A stretch of DNA of 52,199 nt from an uncultured Campylobacter sp. (GCF_938041645.1 NZ_CALIST010000063.1:1-52199); one strand, 5' to 3'. Positions 35,106 through 44,613 are shown, counted from the first letter of the stretch. The notes: generated by a model not told the origin, from the letters alone. A program made the numbers and translations.

Positions 35106-35849
35106 TCAGCCGCCGTCGATATCGAAATCAAGATGCTCTTTGAAGTAGGCGCGCAGCCTGCGGCGGTCGTTGCGGCCGGGCGTGATCGCAAACCACAGCA
35201 CGCGGTCGTTTAGATCCTTGCCACGGATCAGCACGGTGTCGCGCAGCAAGATGTCGTGAAAGTCGCCGTTTAGCCGCCACGACGAGAGTGCCTTGGCGAA
35301 GAAAAAGATCACGACGCCCGCGACCATGATCACGAATGCCATTCCCACGCGCTCACTCATGGTGATACCCACTAGCCATAGCACGATCATCGATCCGATC
35401 CCAAATGTGAAGAACTGCTCGTGTTTTACGTAGCGGGAGTGGCTAAGCGCCGTGTAGCCGGTGCAGGTGCGCAAAAAGCCTGGAGTGAGCCTAACGTAGT
35501 CGATGTTAAAGAGCAAAATTTCGCTCTTGCGCTCGTTTGAAACGAAGGTGATCGCGTGGTCGCTAAATTTAAACAGCCCGCCGCCGTCGCGCCCCTGATA
35601 CCAAGCTACGCCCGCGATCAAAAGCCCCAAAATCCCGCCTCCGCCGCGACCGCGTCCGTTTCCTAAAAAAATTTCATCTAAATCAAGGCCGGCCGACACG
35701 CCGTAAAAAAATACAAAGACCATCATCGCAATGACGAAGATCACGATGAAGGAGTTGTCGTTTTTGACGCTAAATCCACCTGCACTCGCGGTTCGTGCGC
35801 CGCGGCTGCGAAGGGCGGCTTTGTAGTCTTTGGTGCTAAAAGTAGGCAT
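35106..35849 (-). CDS. Membrane protein of unknown function
   Basis: A 247-residue protein I cannot assign. Hydrophobic segments lie at about 34-54, 72-84 and a long stretch at 147-188, which could be two helices. A Gly/Arg-rich loop (GNGRGRGGGG) lies between the first two. The soluble parts, including FKFSDHAITFVSNE and DTVLIRGKDLNDRVLWF, have a PH-like beta-strand character. GAAAGGAGG precedes the ATG. It is divergent from the lipoprotein gene at 36066 and stands alone. Confidence 0.7.
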   Translation of the reverse strand: MPTFSTKDYKAALRSRGARTASAGGFSVKNDNSFIVIFVIAMMVFVFFYGVSAGLDLDEIFLGNGRGRGGGGILGLLIAGVAWYQGRDGGGLFKFSDHAITFVSNERKSEILLFNIDYVRLTPGFLRTCTGYTALSHSRYVKHEQFFTFGIGSMIVLWLVGITMSERVGMAFVIMVAGVVIFFFAKALSSWRLNGDFHDILLRDTVLIRGKDLNDRVLWFAITPGRNDRRRLRAYFKEHLDFDIDGG

Positions 35850-36010
35850 AAAGCCTCCTTTCTTTTGGGCTTGCGAAACTCTTTTGCGCTTTCAAAGCCC
35901 GTTTAAAACGGTTAAATTTTATAAAATTTCAGATCAAATTCGGATTAAATTTCAAATTTGAAGAGGTTTTAAAATTTAAATGGGTTGCAAATTTAAAGGA
36001 TTTGAAATTT

Positions 36011-36020
36011 AGCCCGGGCT
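36011..36020. promoter_or_regulatory. Palindrome upstream of the lipoprotein gene
   Basis: AGCCCGGGCT is a perfect ten-base palindrome about 15 bases before the -10 hexamer, where the -35 should lie. It could be an operator; nothing identifies its protein. Confidence 0.3.
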
Positions 36021-36034
36021 AAACCCCGTTTTTG

Positions 36035-36040
36035 TATAAT
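36035..36040 (+). promoter_or_regulatory. -10 of the lipoprotein gene
   Basis: TATAAT preceded by TTTG is an extended -10, 25 bases before the start codon. Confidence 0.6.
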
Positions 36041-36065
36041 CGCACAAAATTTTAAAGGAGAAAAA

Positions 36066-36584
36066 ATGAAAAAAATTTTTGCTTTGCTTCTTGCGGCGCT
36101 ATTCTTTGTTGGTTGCGGGCAGTCTCAACCGAAAGTGCCGATCGCAAGCGCGTATAAATTCAAGGGCATTACCTACCAACACTTCCAAAACCATAATCCG
36201 AAAAAATTTGTCTATCAATCGCCGGAGGCGGTCGAGAAAAAGTACAACGAGCAGCTTTTAGCGGCGCTAAAAGAGGCGAATCTGCTGGATCAAAACTCTA
36301 CCGATGAGCTTAAAATTACAATAAAGCACCACAGGGGCTTTACGGGCGAAGCTACTCCGTTTCCTAGCGATAGAATCGGTGGCATAGAGTTTATTTATGA
36401 GGTTAAACTAGTAAGAAACGGCCAAATTTTAAGAAGCTACGTGCAAAATGACATTGAGCATTACGATCCAGGATTTTTCGGCAATATGAAAACCATAGCG
36501 TTGCAAAATACAGACGATAGCTATGAAAATGCCGCAATTACGGCTCTTGTCAAGCATTTAATGGAGATCATAAAGAGCTTTTAG
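36066..36584 (+). CDS. Putative lipoprotein of unknown function
   Basis: A 172-residue lipoprotein. The signal peptide ends in the lipobox FVGC, with Cys17 as the lipid anchor. The mature part is soluble and charged and contains ELKITIKHHRGFTGE and EVKLVRNGQILRSYVQ, a beta-strand pattern seen in several small outer-membrane-associated lipoproteins, but I do not recognise the family. It has its own promoter and an AAAGGAG ribosome site. Location in the inner or outer membrane is open. Confidence 0.75.
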   Translation: MKKIFALLLAALFFVGCGQSQPKVPIASAYKFKGITYQHFQNHNPKKFVYQSPEAVEKKYNEQLLAALKEANLLDQNSTDELKITIKHHRGFTGEATPFPSDRIGGIEFIYEVKLVRNGQILRSYVQNDIEHYDPGFFGNMKTIALQNTDDSYENAAITALVKHLMEIIKSF

Positions 36585-36981
36585 TGGCTCAAGGGCTTTG
36601 CATTGCAAACTAAACTGCAGTAAAATTTTAAAGCACAACTGGCTAGCGTATGTGGCGGTTCGCATGATCTAAATCATCATAAATAGTTTTCGACGTCTTG
36701 CAGGTTTCTAAATCGCGGAATTTAAAAAAACAGCTGCAAACCTGCGCGGTAAATTGAAGTGTAGTTTTGTAGAAATTAAGAAATCAATTGAAATTGCAGA
36801 TGGTAGTAGCCTTGCTGAAGCAAATTCCGCTTCCTCGCAGTCAAATTCTGCATTATAACCCAATTTTAAATGCTATAAATTTGAAATTCTGCGGTACAAA
36901 GCACCTGTTTATAGGCTATGAGCGTAGCCTCTTTTGCAAAGCCTTTATGTAGAGTACTGAGTACTGCGTGTTTTGCGTAAT
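36585..36981. other. Non-coding DNA
   Basis: About 400 bases between convergent genes. I saw no gene and no strong terminator; a short stem GAAGC/GCTTC occurs near 36817. Confidence 0.4.
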
Positions 36982-38118
36982 CTATCTTATAAGCCTTTTT
37001 AAGCTCATCCAAAAACCGCTCGCGGCTAAAAACAAAAATGAAAGCGAAGATAGGCAAAATATAAGCTTGCCGATCTGCCCGAAAATTTCGCCTGAATGAA
37101 TATCTAAAACCGCCATGCGTATCGTCATAAAACGCGGCATTTGCGCTTTCATATCGGCAAATTTAACATCCCTTAAAATTTCGCCGCTCGTAGCATTGAT
37201 CGCGATCCTATTAAATTCATCGCTCTCGTCGCTCGCAATCCCGTATATCTCGCTATATACTCCGTCTTTTGGATTAAGCATTATGTTAAAAAATTTAAAA
37301 TTTTCGCCGTGTTTTTGGGTAAAAATTTTAAACATCGCGTCGATCTCCCGTAGTTTGCCTGCATCCTTAAACCCCAACTTTTGTCTAGGTTCAAATTTTT
37401 CAGCTTTGTAAATTTGGTCCTCGCCCAAAATTTTATTCGTTAGTCTTGCTAACCAGTCATAAGAAAAATATAGCCCGCTCGCGCTTATAGCAAAAAGTAT
37501 TACAGCCGCATAGATGCCCGTGCATCCGTGGATCTGATAAAGCAGCGCGTAGCCGCGAACTTTGAAATTTATCTTTAGCGCCTTTGTAAGCTTGCGTCTA
37601 AAAAACGGATAATAGATCAAAATCCCGCTTAGCAAAAGCAAAATGAGCCCTAGCGTGCTAAGTGCCACGATTTGCCTGCCGATCTCGCGAGCCCCCTCGC
37701 CGAAGGCAAGCTCAAAGCCTAGATTTGTATGTAGGCTTAGCACAACGTTCATTATCCTCTCTTCATAGTTCTCGCCGACGATTTGTCCGTCATAAGGGCT
37801 CAAAAAATACGCTCTTGCTCGTCCTTTGCCGTCTTTGCCCGCGACTTCGATGCTTGCGCCGCCGTCTTTTATGCCGATTAACTCCGGCGTGAAGCTACTT
37901 TGCTTCTCGCCGAAAATTTTTAAAATTTCAGAAATTTTTAGGCGAGGCACATCTCTTTGGACGGCGAAAGACTGCCGCTCGTTAATCGCGTCAAAAATTT
38001 CATCGTGATACGAGATGAAACAGCCCGACAAGGCGACTACGAGCAGCGGTAGTGCACAAAGCAGAGACAAAATTAAATGAACGTTGAACCAAAAGTTTTT
38101 CTTTAAAACTCTCCTCAT
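36982..38118 (-). CDS. PepSY-domain membrane protein
   Basis: A 378-residue inner-membrane protein with four hydrophobic helices: about 13-32, 145-170, 195-215 and 350-372. Between them lie periplasmic PepSY-like regions (GSASIEVAGKD-type strands and SLHTNLGF). The start FWFNVHLILSLLCALPLLVVALSG is characteristic of PepSY-TM proteins that often accompany siderophore receptors and may help reduce or release iron in the periplasm. It begins 32 bases after the TonB receptor gene on the same strand, supporting a shared iron-uptake role. Confidence 0.85.
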   Translation of the reverse strand: MRRVLKKNFWFNVHLILSLLCALPLLVVALSGCFISYHDEIFDAINERQSFAVQRDVPRLKISEILKIFGEKQSSFTPELIGIKDGGASIEVAGKDGKGRARAYFLSPYDGQIVGENYEERIMNVVLSLHTNLGFELAFGEGAREIGRQIVALSTLGLILLLLSGILIYYPFFRRKLTKALKINFKVRGYALLYQIHGCTGIYAAVILFAISASGLYFSYDWLARLTNKILGEDQIYKAEKFEPRQKLGFKDAGKLREIDAMFKIFTQKHGENFKFFNIMLNPKDGVYSEIYGIASDESDEFNRIAINATSGEILRDVKFADMKAQMPRFMTIRMAVLDIHSGEIFGQIGKLIFCLSSLSFLFLAASGFWMSLKRLIR

Positions 38119-38150
38119 CGTTTAAATTTCATCTTTAAATTTTGCTCGAA

Positions 38151-40128
38151 TTAAAAATTTACGTTGAAGCCGAGCTGAAATTTACGACCCTCAGCTATGA
38201 GGGCCCTGGTCGGCTTATCGTCTATTACTCTTTCGTTAAATACGTTATATACGCTAAAATTTACGCTAGCGTTTTTCGTGATTTTATAGTTAGTCCCGAC
38301 GTCGGTGACGGCGTAGCCCTTGGTGCTTACATATACGCCGTTTTTTATCCTGCTTATATAATTTACCTGCGTCCAGAAGCTCAGATCGCTATTAAAGTCG
38401 TAATCAAGTCCCGTTTTTATCATATAGCGCGGGGTGTCGGTCAGCGTCTTGCCCTCATTTTCGCCTGATTTTTGTTTTGATTTAGCGTAGGTGTAGTTTG
38501 CATGAAATGCTAAATTTGATAAAATTTTCCACTCGCCGCTAAGCTCAAGTCCGTCTATGGAGGCTCTGCCGATATTTACGTTTTCATAAATTCCAAAATA
38601 GGTCTTGCCTTGATAAACACAAGTCCAAGTAGCGGGATTATTAAAATCCGCTCCCGATCCCCAACCGCCGCATCTTACGACGCTATCGATCTTGTCTTTG
38701 AAGTCGGTGTGAAAAACGGTCGCCGAAAGGCTTAGATTATCGTTATTGTCATACATCGTTCCGACCTCGTAATTTACGCTAGTTTCGGGCTTGAGGCTGC
38801 TTCGCCCCAGTCTGATACCGCGTCCGTGATTTATCGGAATTTTTAGCCCTTCGGATCTATCGTCGATATTAGGCGTCGTATAGCCCGCCGATACGCCTCC
38901 CTTAAACGATAAATTTTCATTTAGATGATAAACGATGTAGCCGCGCGGCGCAAAGTGTCCGCCGTAGTCTTTGTCGTAGTTGTATCTTAAGCCCGCAGTC
39001 AGTGCAAGCGCGTCCGTGACATAAAAATTATCCTCTCCAAATACACATCCCATCTTTTTAGATGCGCATCATCGCTAAAGCCCGGCTCATTTTGTGATGA
39101 ATCCAGCTTCTCATGGCGATACTGCGCGCCGAGCGTTAAGGTATTTGAGTCAAAAAGATACGAGCCTTGAGTATTAAATATCGTAGATCTTAGCCTGATG
39201 TCGCTTGCGGCTTGATCGGAAAAGGTTTTTGTAACCTCGTGCGATAGATAGGTATCGGTTAGAAATTTATCGTATCTTCCGCTATGCGAGAGCGAAATTT
39301 GATCGTCTTTGTCGTCTTCGTGAGTGTTATATCCTAGATACGCCGTTTTGCCTAGAGTTCTTGAGGTCAAGTTTTTAGTGTGTTTGTAATCAAGCGCGAG
39401 ATCGTCGTTCTCGGTAGGCTTATACATAAGCTTCGCACCGAAATTCTTATCCGCGTCTTTTGGATTGCCGTAGTCTTTGACGTCTTCAAATTTATGAAAA
39501 TATCGCCCGTAAAGCGAAATTCCGAGTGCGTCTGGCACTATCGCGCCGCTTGCATAAAATCCAGTAGAGTAGCCATTGCCTATGTCTTTGTGCTGCGCGA
39601 TATCGTAGTAACCGTTTATATTGGCGATAGGCTCGTTTGAAAAGCCCTTGGTGATGATGTTTATCACGCCGCCCATAGCGTCGGTACCGTATAGAGAGCT
39701 CATCGGTCCGCGGATGACTTCCACGCGGGCAATAGCATTTGCGGGCGGGATGAAGCTTTGGATGCTTCCTTGCGAGCCGAAACCCGGAAATGCGCTCTCG
39801 CTGGAAACAGGACGACCGTCGATTAAAATTTTAGTATATTTTGAATCCATACCACGCATTCTGATATCGCTTTTGCCCTTCATTGAGCTAAATCTAGGTG
39901 CGGAATATACGCCTGGTATATCCTTTACGATGTCGGCTACGTCTTTGTGATTTCTCTTTTCGATCTCTTTTTGAGGTATTACCGAGATCGACGCCGGCGC
40001 TTCTTTGATATCTTGCTCAAAGGCAGTGGCGCTTACGACGATCTCTCCTAAATCGGCCTCTTGCCCCCCCCCCATAGTTGTGCGGTCAAAATCGAAACTG
40101 CCACGAGTGATAAATGCAAACTGCGCAT
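38151..40128 (-). pseudogene. TonB-dependent siderophore-type receptor, phase-OFF and frameshifted
   Basis: An outer-membrane receptor gene of about 658 codons if repaired. The plug domain has RVEVIRGPMSSLYGTDAMGG and NIITK; the barrel ends in FQLGFNVNF, with a terminal Phe. The true start is the ATG at 40128: AAGGA lies seven bases upstream and it encodes the signal peptide MRSLHLSLVAVSILTAQLW. That peptide runs into ten G (40064-40073). With ten G it is out of frame and stops after about 34 codons; eight or eleven G would join it to QEADLGEIVVSATAFEQD. A second frameshift near 39030 breaks the barrel: DVYLER should join DNFYVTDALAL. The ligand is unknown; CirA/FepA-like receptors are closest by motif. 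Confidence 0.85.
40064..40073 (-). repeat. Poly-G tract (ten G) inside the receptor signal peptide
   Basis: The coding strand has ten consecutive G between CTAT and CAAGAGG. Frame is restored by eight or eleven G. Such tracts switch surface genes in Campylobacter by slipped-strand mispairing. Confidence 0.9.
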
Positions 40129-40175
40129 TATTATGTCCTTTTGATAAAATTTTGCGAATGAAATTCACGGACGAA

Positions 40176-40181
40176 ATTATA
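40176..40181 (-). promoter_or_regulatory. -10 of the TonB receptor gene
   Basis: The minus strand reads TATAAT within GCTATAATTTCG, 48 bases before the ATG at 40128. Confidence 0.6.
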
Positions 40182-40196
40182 GCTCCGAAAAGATTA

Positions 40197-40213
40197 AATA
40201 TTTATGAAATATT
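40197..40213. promoter_or_regulatory. Fur-box-like palindrome
   Basis: AATATTTATGAAATATT consists of perfect seven-base arms around ATG. It lies just upstream of the -10, over the -35 region. Position before an iron-type receptor suggests a Fur operator; the match to a published Fur box was not tested. Confidence 0.45.
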
Positions 40214-40847
40214 AAAAGGCGTTATCGCTATCAAGCATATTTGATTCTAACGTGCAATCGCTATTTATAGGCATTGATGAATAAAATTTTATTTGCTTTT
40301 GGCAGTTTAAGGAGCGAATGATAAATTTAAAGGCTAATGAGCTTTAAAAATTTACGCCGCGTTGTAAATATCAAAATTTAAATGCAGTGAGCTCGGGATA
40401 TCTGTCATTAGTGTGCGCCGTGGGTTTTGCGGAGAAATTTAATGAGACTTTGCGAAGCGTAGCCGATGCGCACAGGAGTGAGCGGCAATTAAATTTTCAC
40501 GGCGAATTTAAAGCAGGGTGTTTTTAATACTAATTTTTCAAGCGTTAAAATGCGGCTTGCGGCGGCTGGTGCGGCAAAATTTGCTTTGCGGTTGCAGTTA
40601 AATTTTTCCGCCGCGCGGAGTAAATACCGCGCAGAGGTTAAATTTGCCGCGTAGAAGCTAAATTTCGCGTCGCAGTTAAATTCACAATAAGTTAAATCAG
40701 CAGCGAGCTCAAACGCTGTAAATTTGGAGCTCACAGGCGTAAGCGCTTGACTTGCGGCTGAGCCGCGATCTTTTATTATAAGATGCCTCTTGTTCGCATT
40801 CCTGCGGCTGTATAAAACAAACGACGCCGCGTTTTAAATTTTAAAAT
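40214..40847. other. Non-coding DNA between the receptor and prs
   Basis: About 630 bases. The one open frame (40489-40734, minus) reads like translated repeats (KFAAPAA, KFSFYAANL) and has no family features. No RNA gene was seen. Confidence 0.45.
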
Positions 40848-41777
40848 TTATTTGAATAAGCTATTTACGCTCTCGTCGTGATATACGCGTCTGATGACCT
40901 CGCCGAAGAGCGGAGCGACGCTGATTACCTTGATGCGGTCGCTTTCCTGCTTTAGCGGGATCGTGTCGGTCACGACGAGGCCGTCTAGCGCGCCACTTTC
41001 GATGCGCTCATATGCCGGGCCGCTTAGCACGGCGTGCGTGCAAAACGCACTGACGCTCTTTGCGCCCTGTTCCTTAAACGCGCCCGCAGCCTTGACGATG
41101 GTGCCTGCGGTATCGATCATATCGTCGATTAGGATCACGTCCTTGCCCGCGACGTCGCCGATGATGTTCATCACCTCACTTTTGTTCGCCTCCTCGCGGC
41201 GCTTATCGACGATCACCAGATCGAGCGAGAGCTTTTTGGCGAAGCTTCTGGCGCGCGCGACGCCGCCCACGTCGGGGCTGGCTATGATCGGATTTTTTAA
41301 ATTTTTCTCTTTCAGATAATCCAAAAATATCAGCGAGCCGTAGAGGTTATCGACCGGCACGTCGAAAAAGCCCTGTATCTGCCCCGCGTGCAGATCCATC
41401 GTGACGACGCGGTCGATCCCCGCCGTCTGCATCATATTTGCCACGAGCTTCGCGCTGATCGGCACGCGCGGAGCCGCCTTGCGGTCTTGGCGAGCGTAGC
41501 CGAAGTAGGGCACCACCGCCGTGATCGAGTTCGCGCTGGAGCGCTTCAGCGCGTCGGTTAGGATCAGAAGCTCCATCAGATTGGAGTTTGCGGGCGCGCA
41601 TGTGGGTTGGATGACGAAGACGTCCTTGCCGCGCACGCTCTCGCCGATCTGGACGCTGATTTCGCCGTCGCTGAAGGTTTTGATCGCGCACTCGCTAAGC
41701 GGCAGCGAGAGATATTTGGAGATTTTTTTGGCAAATTCGGGATTTGCAGTGCCGGAGAAAATTTTATATCCGCGCAT
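40848..41777 (-). CDS. prs: Ribose-phosphate pyrophosphokinase
   Basis: A 309-residue PRPP synthase, which makes 5-phosphoribosyl diphosphate from ribose 5-phosphate and ATP for nucleotide, histidine and NAD synthesis. Diagnostic segments are YFGYARQDRK, the flexible-loop region DLHAGQIQGFFDVPVDNLYG, KRREEANK and the PRPP loop LIDDMIDTAGT. The length is normal for class I enzymes. The ATG follows AAAGGTCACC. It stands alone; an AAATTTTAAAATTT palindrome lies right after its stop. Confidence 0.97.
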   Translation of the reverse strand: MRGYKIFSGTANPEFAKKISKYLSLPLSECAIKTFSDGEISVQIGESVRGKDVFVIQPTCAPANSNLMELLILTDALKRSSANSITAVVPYFGYARQDRKAAPRVPISAKLVANMMQTAGIDRVVTMDLHAGQIQGFFDVPVDNLYGSLIFLDYLKEKNLKNPIIASPDVGGVARARSFAKKLSLDLVIVDKRREEANKSEVMNIIGDVAGKDVILIDDMIDTAGTIVKAAGAFKEQGAKSVSAFCTHAVLSGPAYERIESGALDGLVVTDTIPLKQESDRIKVISVAPLFGEVIRRVYHDESVNSLFK

Positions 41778-42540
41778 TTTGGTGACCTTTGGATTGAAAT
41801 TTGCCAGAATTCTACACCAAAAGCGCTAAATTTTAGCTAATTCGCCCGCCGCGCCCGCGTAAAATTCATAAGCGTGCATCGCGAACCGCCGCCCATTTGC
41901 TGGATAAATTCTTTAAAATTTCAGGGCGGCTCAGTTCGCCGCGATTTTACCCTGGCGAAATTCAGCTTTGACTTACGGCGCCCGCGAGCGATCGGAGCCT
42001 GCGTTTTTGCACGAGCAGCCGCGTAGATGTAGCTAAAACCGTATCGCAAAGTTTGATGAAAGTTTGAGAGAGCGCATCAGGCGGGAGCATGGTACGGATA
42101 AAGTCGTATCGCGGAGGGCATGGTGCGGATGAGCGCGAAATTTTATATTTGCTATGCAAACGCGCAAATTTTATTTTTGAACTGCGGAGAGTGCGTTTAA
42201 ATTTAAATTTTGAGCTTGCACGGGACAGACTGCGCGGATACTTGCGGCGCGCTAAATTTAGACTGCCGCGGCGTATGAATTTTGGATCGCCAGCGCGGTT
42301 AAATTTAAAGCGCGCTTTGACGATCAAATTTAAAGCTTGCTGTTTAGAGCTCGATCGCGCGCCGCAAAATTTTAAAATTTATCGCGCGACTTTGGTCTGC
42401 CATGTAAATTTAGACACCGCCTTTGCGCGCTTAAATTTTAAAATCGCGCAGGCTTGCTTCGCCGCGTAAATTTCTATATCGTTTTGGCGCGCTTAAATTT
42501 AAAATCACGCGGCGCAGTGTAAATTTATCCGCAGCGGGCG
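41778..42540. other. Non-coding DNA with regularly spaced AAATTT words
   Basis: Bases 42140-42540 alternate GC-rich blocks (such as GCGCGC, CTGCGCGG) with TAAATTT or AAATTTTA about every 30-45 bases. Open frames on both strands have no family features. It is the clearest example in the window of the pattern described in the findings. Confidence 0.55.
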
Positions 42541-44520
42541 CTATTCCGTGATTTTGGTGGGCTCGCCGAAGAGTCTATTCATCTCGGAGATCAAAATTTC
42601 CTTGCCGTCCTGCGCGCCGTTTGCGAGCTCGGCGAGGCCTGCCTTGGCGGCGCGCACGCTCTTGCTCGTATCGCGGGGCTTTGCGGCGTAGTTTTGCGGA
42701 TCGGTGGATCTTAACAGATCGTCTTTGGGCGGCTGTTTTTCGCCCTCGCTGTTATCGCCTTTTTTTTGCGGTTTTGCCGCTTTCGACGCGGAATTGTCTT
42801 CGGAATTTTCGCCGCCGTTTGAAATTTCATCTTGCTCGGAGTTCGCGGCTCCGCTCGCGCCTACCTCGGAATTTTGCGCGCCGCTCGGCGTAGAATTTTC
42901 TTGCTTCTGCGGCGCGCCCTGCTCGATCTTGATGGCCGCGCTCTCGCCGAAAAGCGATTTTAGCACGCTATTTATCGCTCGCGAGCCCTTGCGCAGGTAC
43001 TCTCTGTCCTGCCCCTGCGCGCGCGAGAGCAGATACAGCGTGCCGCGCTCAAATTTTAAAAATTCCACGCACTTGCTAAATTTCTCGCCCAGATCGTAAT
43101 CGCGGTCGTAAATTTTGGCTAGAAAATTCTCGTAAATTTCATTTTGAGCGCCCGTTTTGGCGGATGGGCTAGAATTTTTAGTCTGCGCGTCGCTGCCTGC
43201 GTTTGGTTTTATTTCGTCGCTCGCGTCAGTGCTTTGTTTTGCCGCACCGAAGTTTTGCGCAGGGCTTGCGGGACGTTTCGCGCTCGCAGTAAAGCTCGGC
43301 ACTTCGCTTGTAGCGCTACCCTGGTCGCTTGACGTAAAAGTTGCGCCGTCCGGCTCGCTGTTTGGCACAAAAGTCGCGCTTTGGTTGAAATTTGACCTAA
43401 AATTCGGCGCAGAGTTTTGCGCGTTTAAATTAGGCGCCGAAGCGGAAGGATAGCCTTCGCCTTGATCCAGGGATCTTCCGACCTCGATCAGCTCGTCGAT
43501 CTCGCGCAGATTGACCGCCTCCATCATCATAAAAATCATCATAGAAATTGCGTAAGTGTTGTCGGGGCTGATGGCGAGCATGCTCTTAGCGCCCGCTAAA
43601 ATGCGGAAAAACCGCTCATACATCAGCAGGCTAAATTTCGCGTCGCGGCGCAGGAATTTATCCTTTAAATTTGCGATCATCTCGTCGATTATCGTCTCGG
43701 CGTTGTAATTTTCGACCTCTTTGATGATCTCGATCGCGCCCGCGCGGTCCTGGCGCAGCACTACGTCTAAAATTTCGCCAATTTTGGCGGGATCGAGCAA
43801 GCCTAACATATCGGCGATCGCACGCTCGGTGATACCTTCGCGGCTAAAGATAATCGCCTGATCGAGGAGCGTGAGCGTGTCTCGTAGCGAGCCCGAGCCG
43901 CTGCGCGCTAGAATTTCGAGCGCGCCCTCTTCGTAAGCGATGTTTTCGGTTTTTAAAATTTGCTCTAGATGCGCTACGACGGCGCTTTTGGCGATCGGCT
44001 TAAAGCGAAAGTGCTGCGTGCGCGATAGAACCGTGACGGGAAGCTTGAGCGGATCGGTGGTCGCAAGGATAAATTTTACGTAGCTAGGCGGCTCCTCAAG
44101 CGTCTTTAAAAGCGCGTTGGAAGCCTCTTTGGTGAGCATATGCACCTCGTCGATGATGAAAATTTTAAAGCGCGCGCTTGCGGGATGATACTTCGTCTGC
44201 TCGATGAGCTCGCGAATATCGTCGATCTTGCGGTGGCTGGCGGCGTCCATCTCGATGATGTCGATGTGGCGCCCCTCGTTTGCCATTACGCAGTTATCGC
44301 AGAGCTCGCACGGCTTGCCGGTGGGGCCTTTGTCGCATAAAAGCGCTTTGGCAAAAATCCTAGCCGTCGAGGTTTTGCCGCTGCCGCGAAGTCCGCTGAA
44401 AAGATATGCGTGGCTCAGCCTGCCCGAATCCAGCGCGTGCGCGAGGCTTTTGGCGACGGCGTCTTGACCGATGAGCTGATCGAAGCTTTTGGGTCTGTAT
44501 TTTAAAGCGAGTGCTTGCAA
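42541..44520 (-). CDS. dnaX: DNA polymerase III subunit tau/gamma
   Basis: A 659-residue clamp-loader ATPase. The AAA+ core has Walker A GLRGSGKTSTA near residue 45, a four-Cys zinc module (CDKGPTGKPCELCDNC) and the DEVHML box, followed by the oligomerisation domain to about residue 345. The rest is a long low-complexity linker (about 350-450 and 525-610) enclosing a short folded region, then a conserved-looking C-terminal LISEMNRLFGEPTKI. In the linker the coding strand has eight A (42760-42767) at codons 585-587. A one-base slip there meets TAA two codons later, which would give a form of about 589 residues. AAGGAGA precedes the ATG. Confidence 0.95.
   Translation of the reverse strand: MQALALKYRPKSFDQLIGQDAVAKSLAHALDSGRLSHAYLFSGLRGSGKTSTARIFAKALLCDKGPTGKPCELCDNCVMANEGRHIDIIEMDAASHRKIDDIRELIEQTKYHPASARFKIFIIDEVHMLTKEASNALLKTLEEPPSYVKFILATTDPLKLPVTVLSRTQHFRFKPIAKSAVVAHLEQILKTENIAYEEGALEILARSGSGSLRDTLTLLDQAIIFSREGITERAIADMLGLLDPAKIGEILDVVLRQDRAGAIEIIKEVENYNAETIIDEMIANLKDKFLRRDAKFSLLMYERFFRILAGAKSMLAISPDNTYAISMMIFMMMEAVNLREIDELIEVGRSLDQGEGYPSASAPNLNAQNSAPNFRSNFNQSATFVPNSEPDGATFTSSDQGSATSEVPSFTASAKRPASPAQNFGAAKQSTDASDEIKPNAGSDAQTKNSSPSAKTGAQNEIYENFLAKIYDRDYDLGEKFSKCVEFLKFERGTLYLLSRAQGQDREYLRKGSRAINSVLKSLFGESAAIKIEQGAPQKQENSTPSGAQNSEVGASGAANSEQDEISNGGENSEDNSASKAAKPQKKGDNSEGEKQPPKDDLLRSTDPQNYAAKPRDTSKSVRAAKAGLAELANGAQDGKEILISEMNRLFGEPTKITE
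42760..42767 (-). other. A8 slippery run in dnaX with nearby -1 stop
   Basis: The coding strand reads CCG CAA AAA AAA GGC GAT AAC. In the -1 frame (or with one extra A in the mRNA) it becomes AAA AGG CGA TAA. About 14 bases downstream GGGCG and CGCCC can pair across nine bases. Confidence 0.55.
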
Positions 44521-44579
44521 AATTTCTCCTTTGATTCTGCTAATGATACAAAAAAATCTATAAATTTTAAATTTAGTGC

Positions 44580-44585
44580 TACAAT
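44580..44585 (+). promoter_or_regulatory. -10 of the yajG-comF unit
   Basis: TACAAT lies 28 bases before the lipoprotein start codon, in the region divergent from dnaX. Confidence 0.45.
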
Positions 44586-44613
44586 GCGCCCGAATTTCAG
44601 AAAAAGGATAAAA

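Noticed and set aside
36866..37057. 63-codon frame overlapping the PepSY gene end
   Set aside because: It overlaps the PepSY gene's C-terminal codons in another frame and has no ribosome site.
40129..40168. GTG start at 40168 for the TonB receptor
   Set aside because: It is in frame with the plug domain as read, but gives no signal peptide and has no ribosome site; the ATG at 40128 has both.
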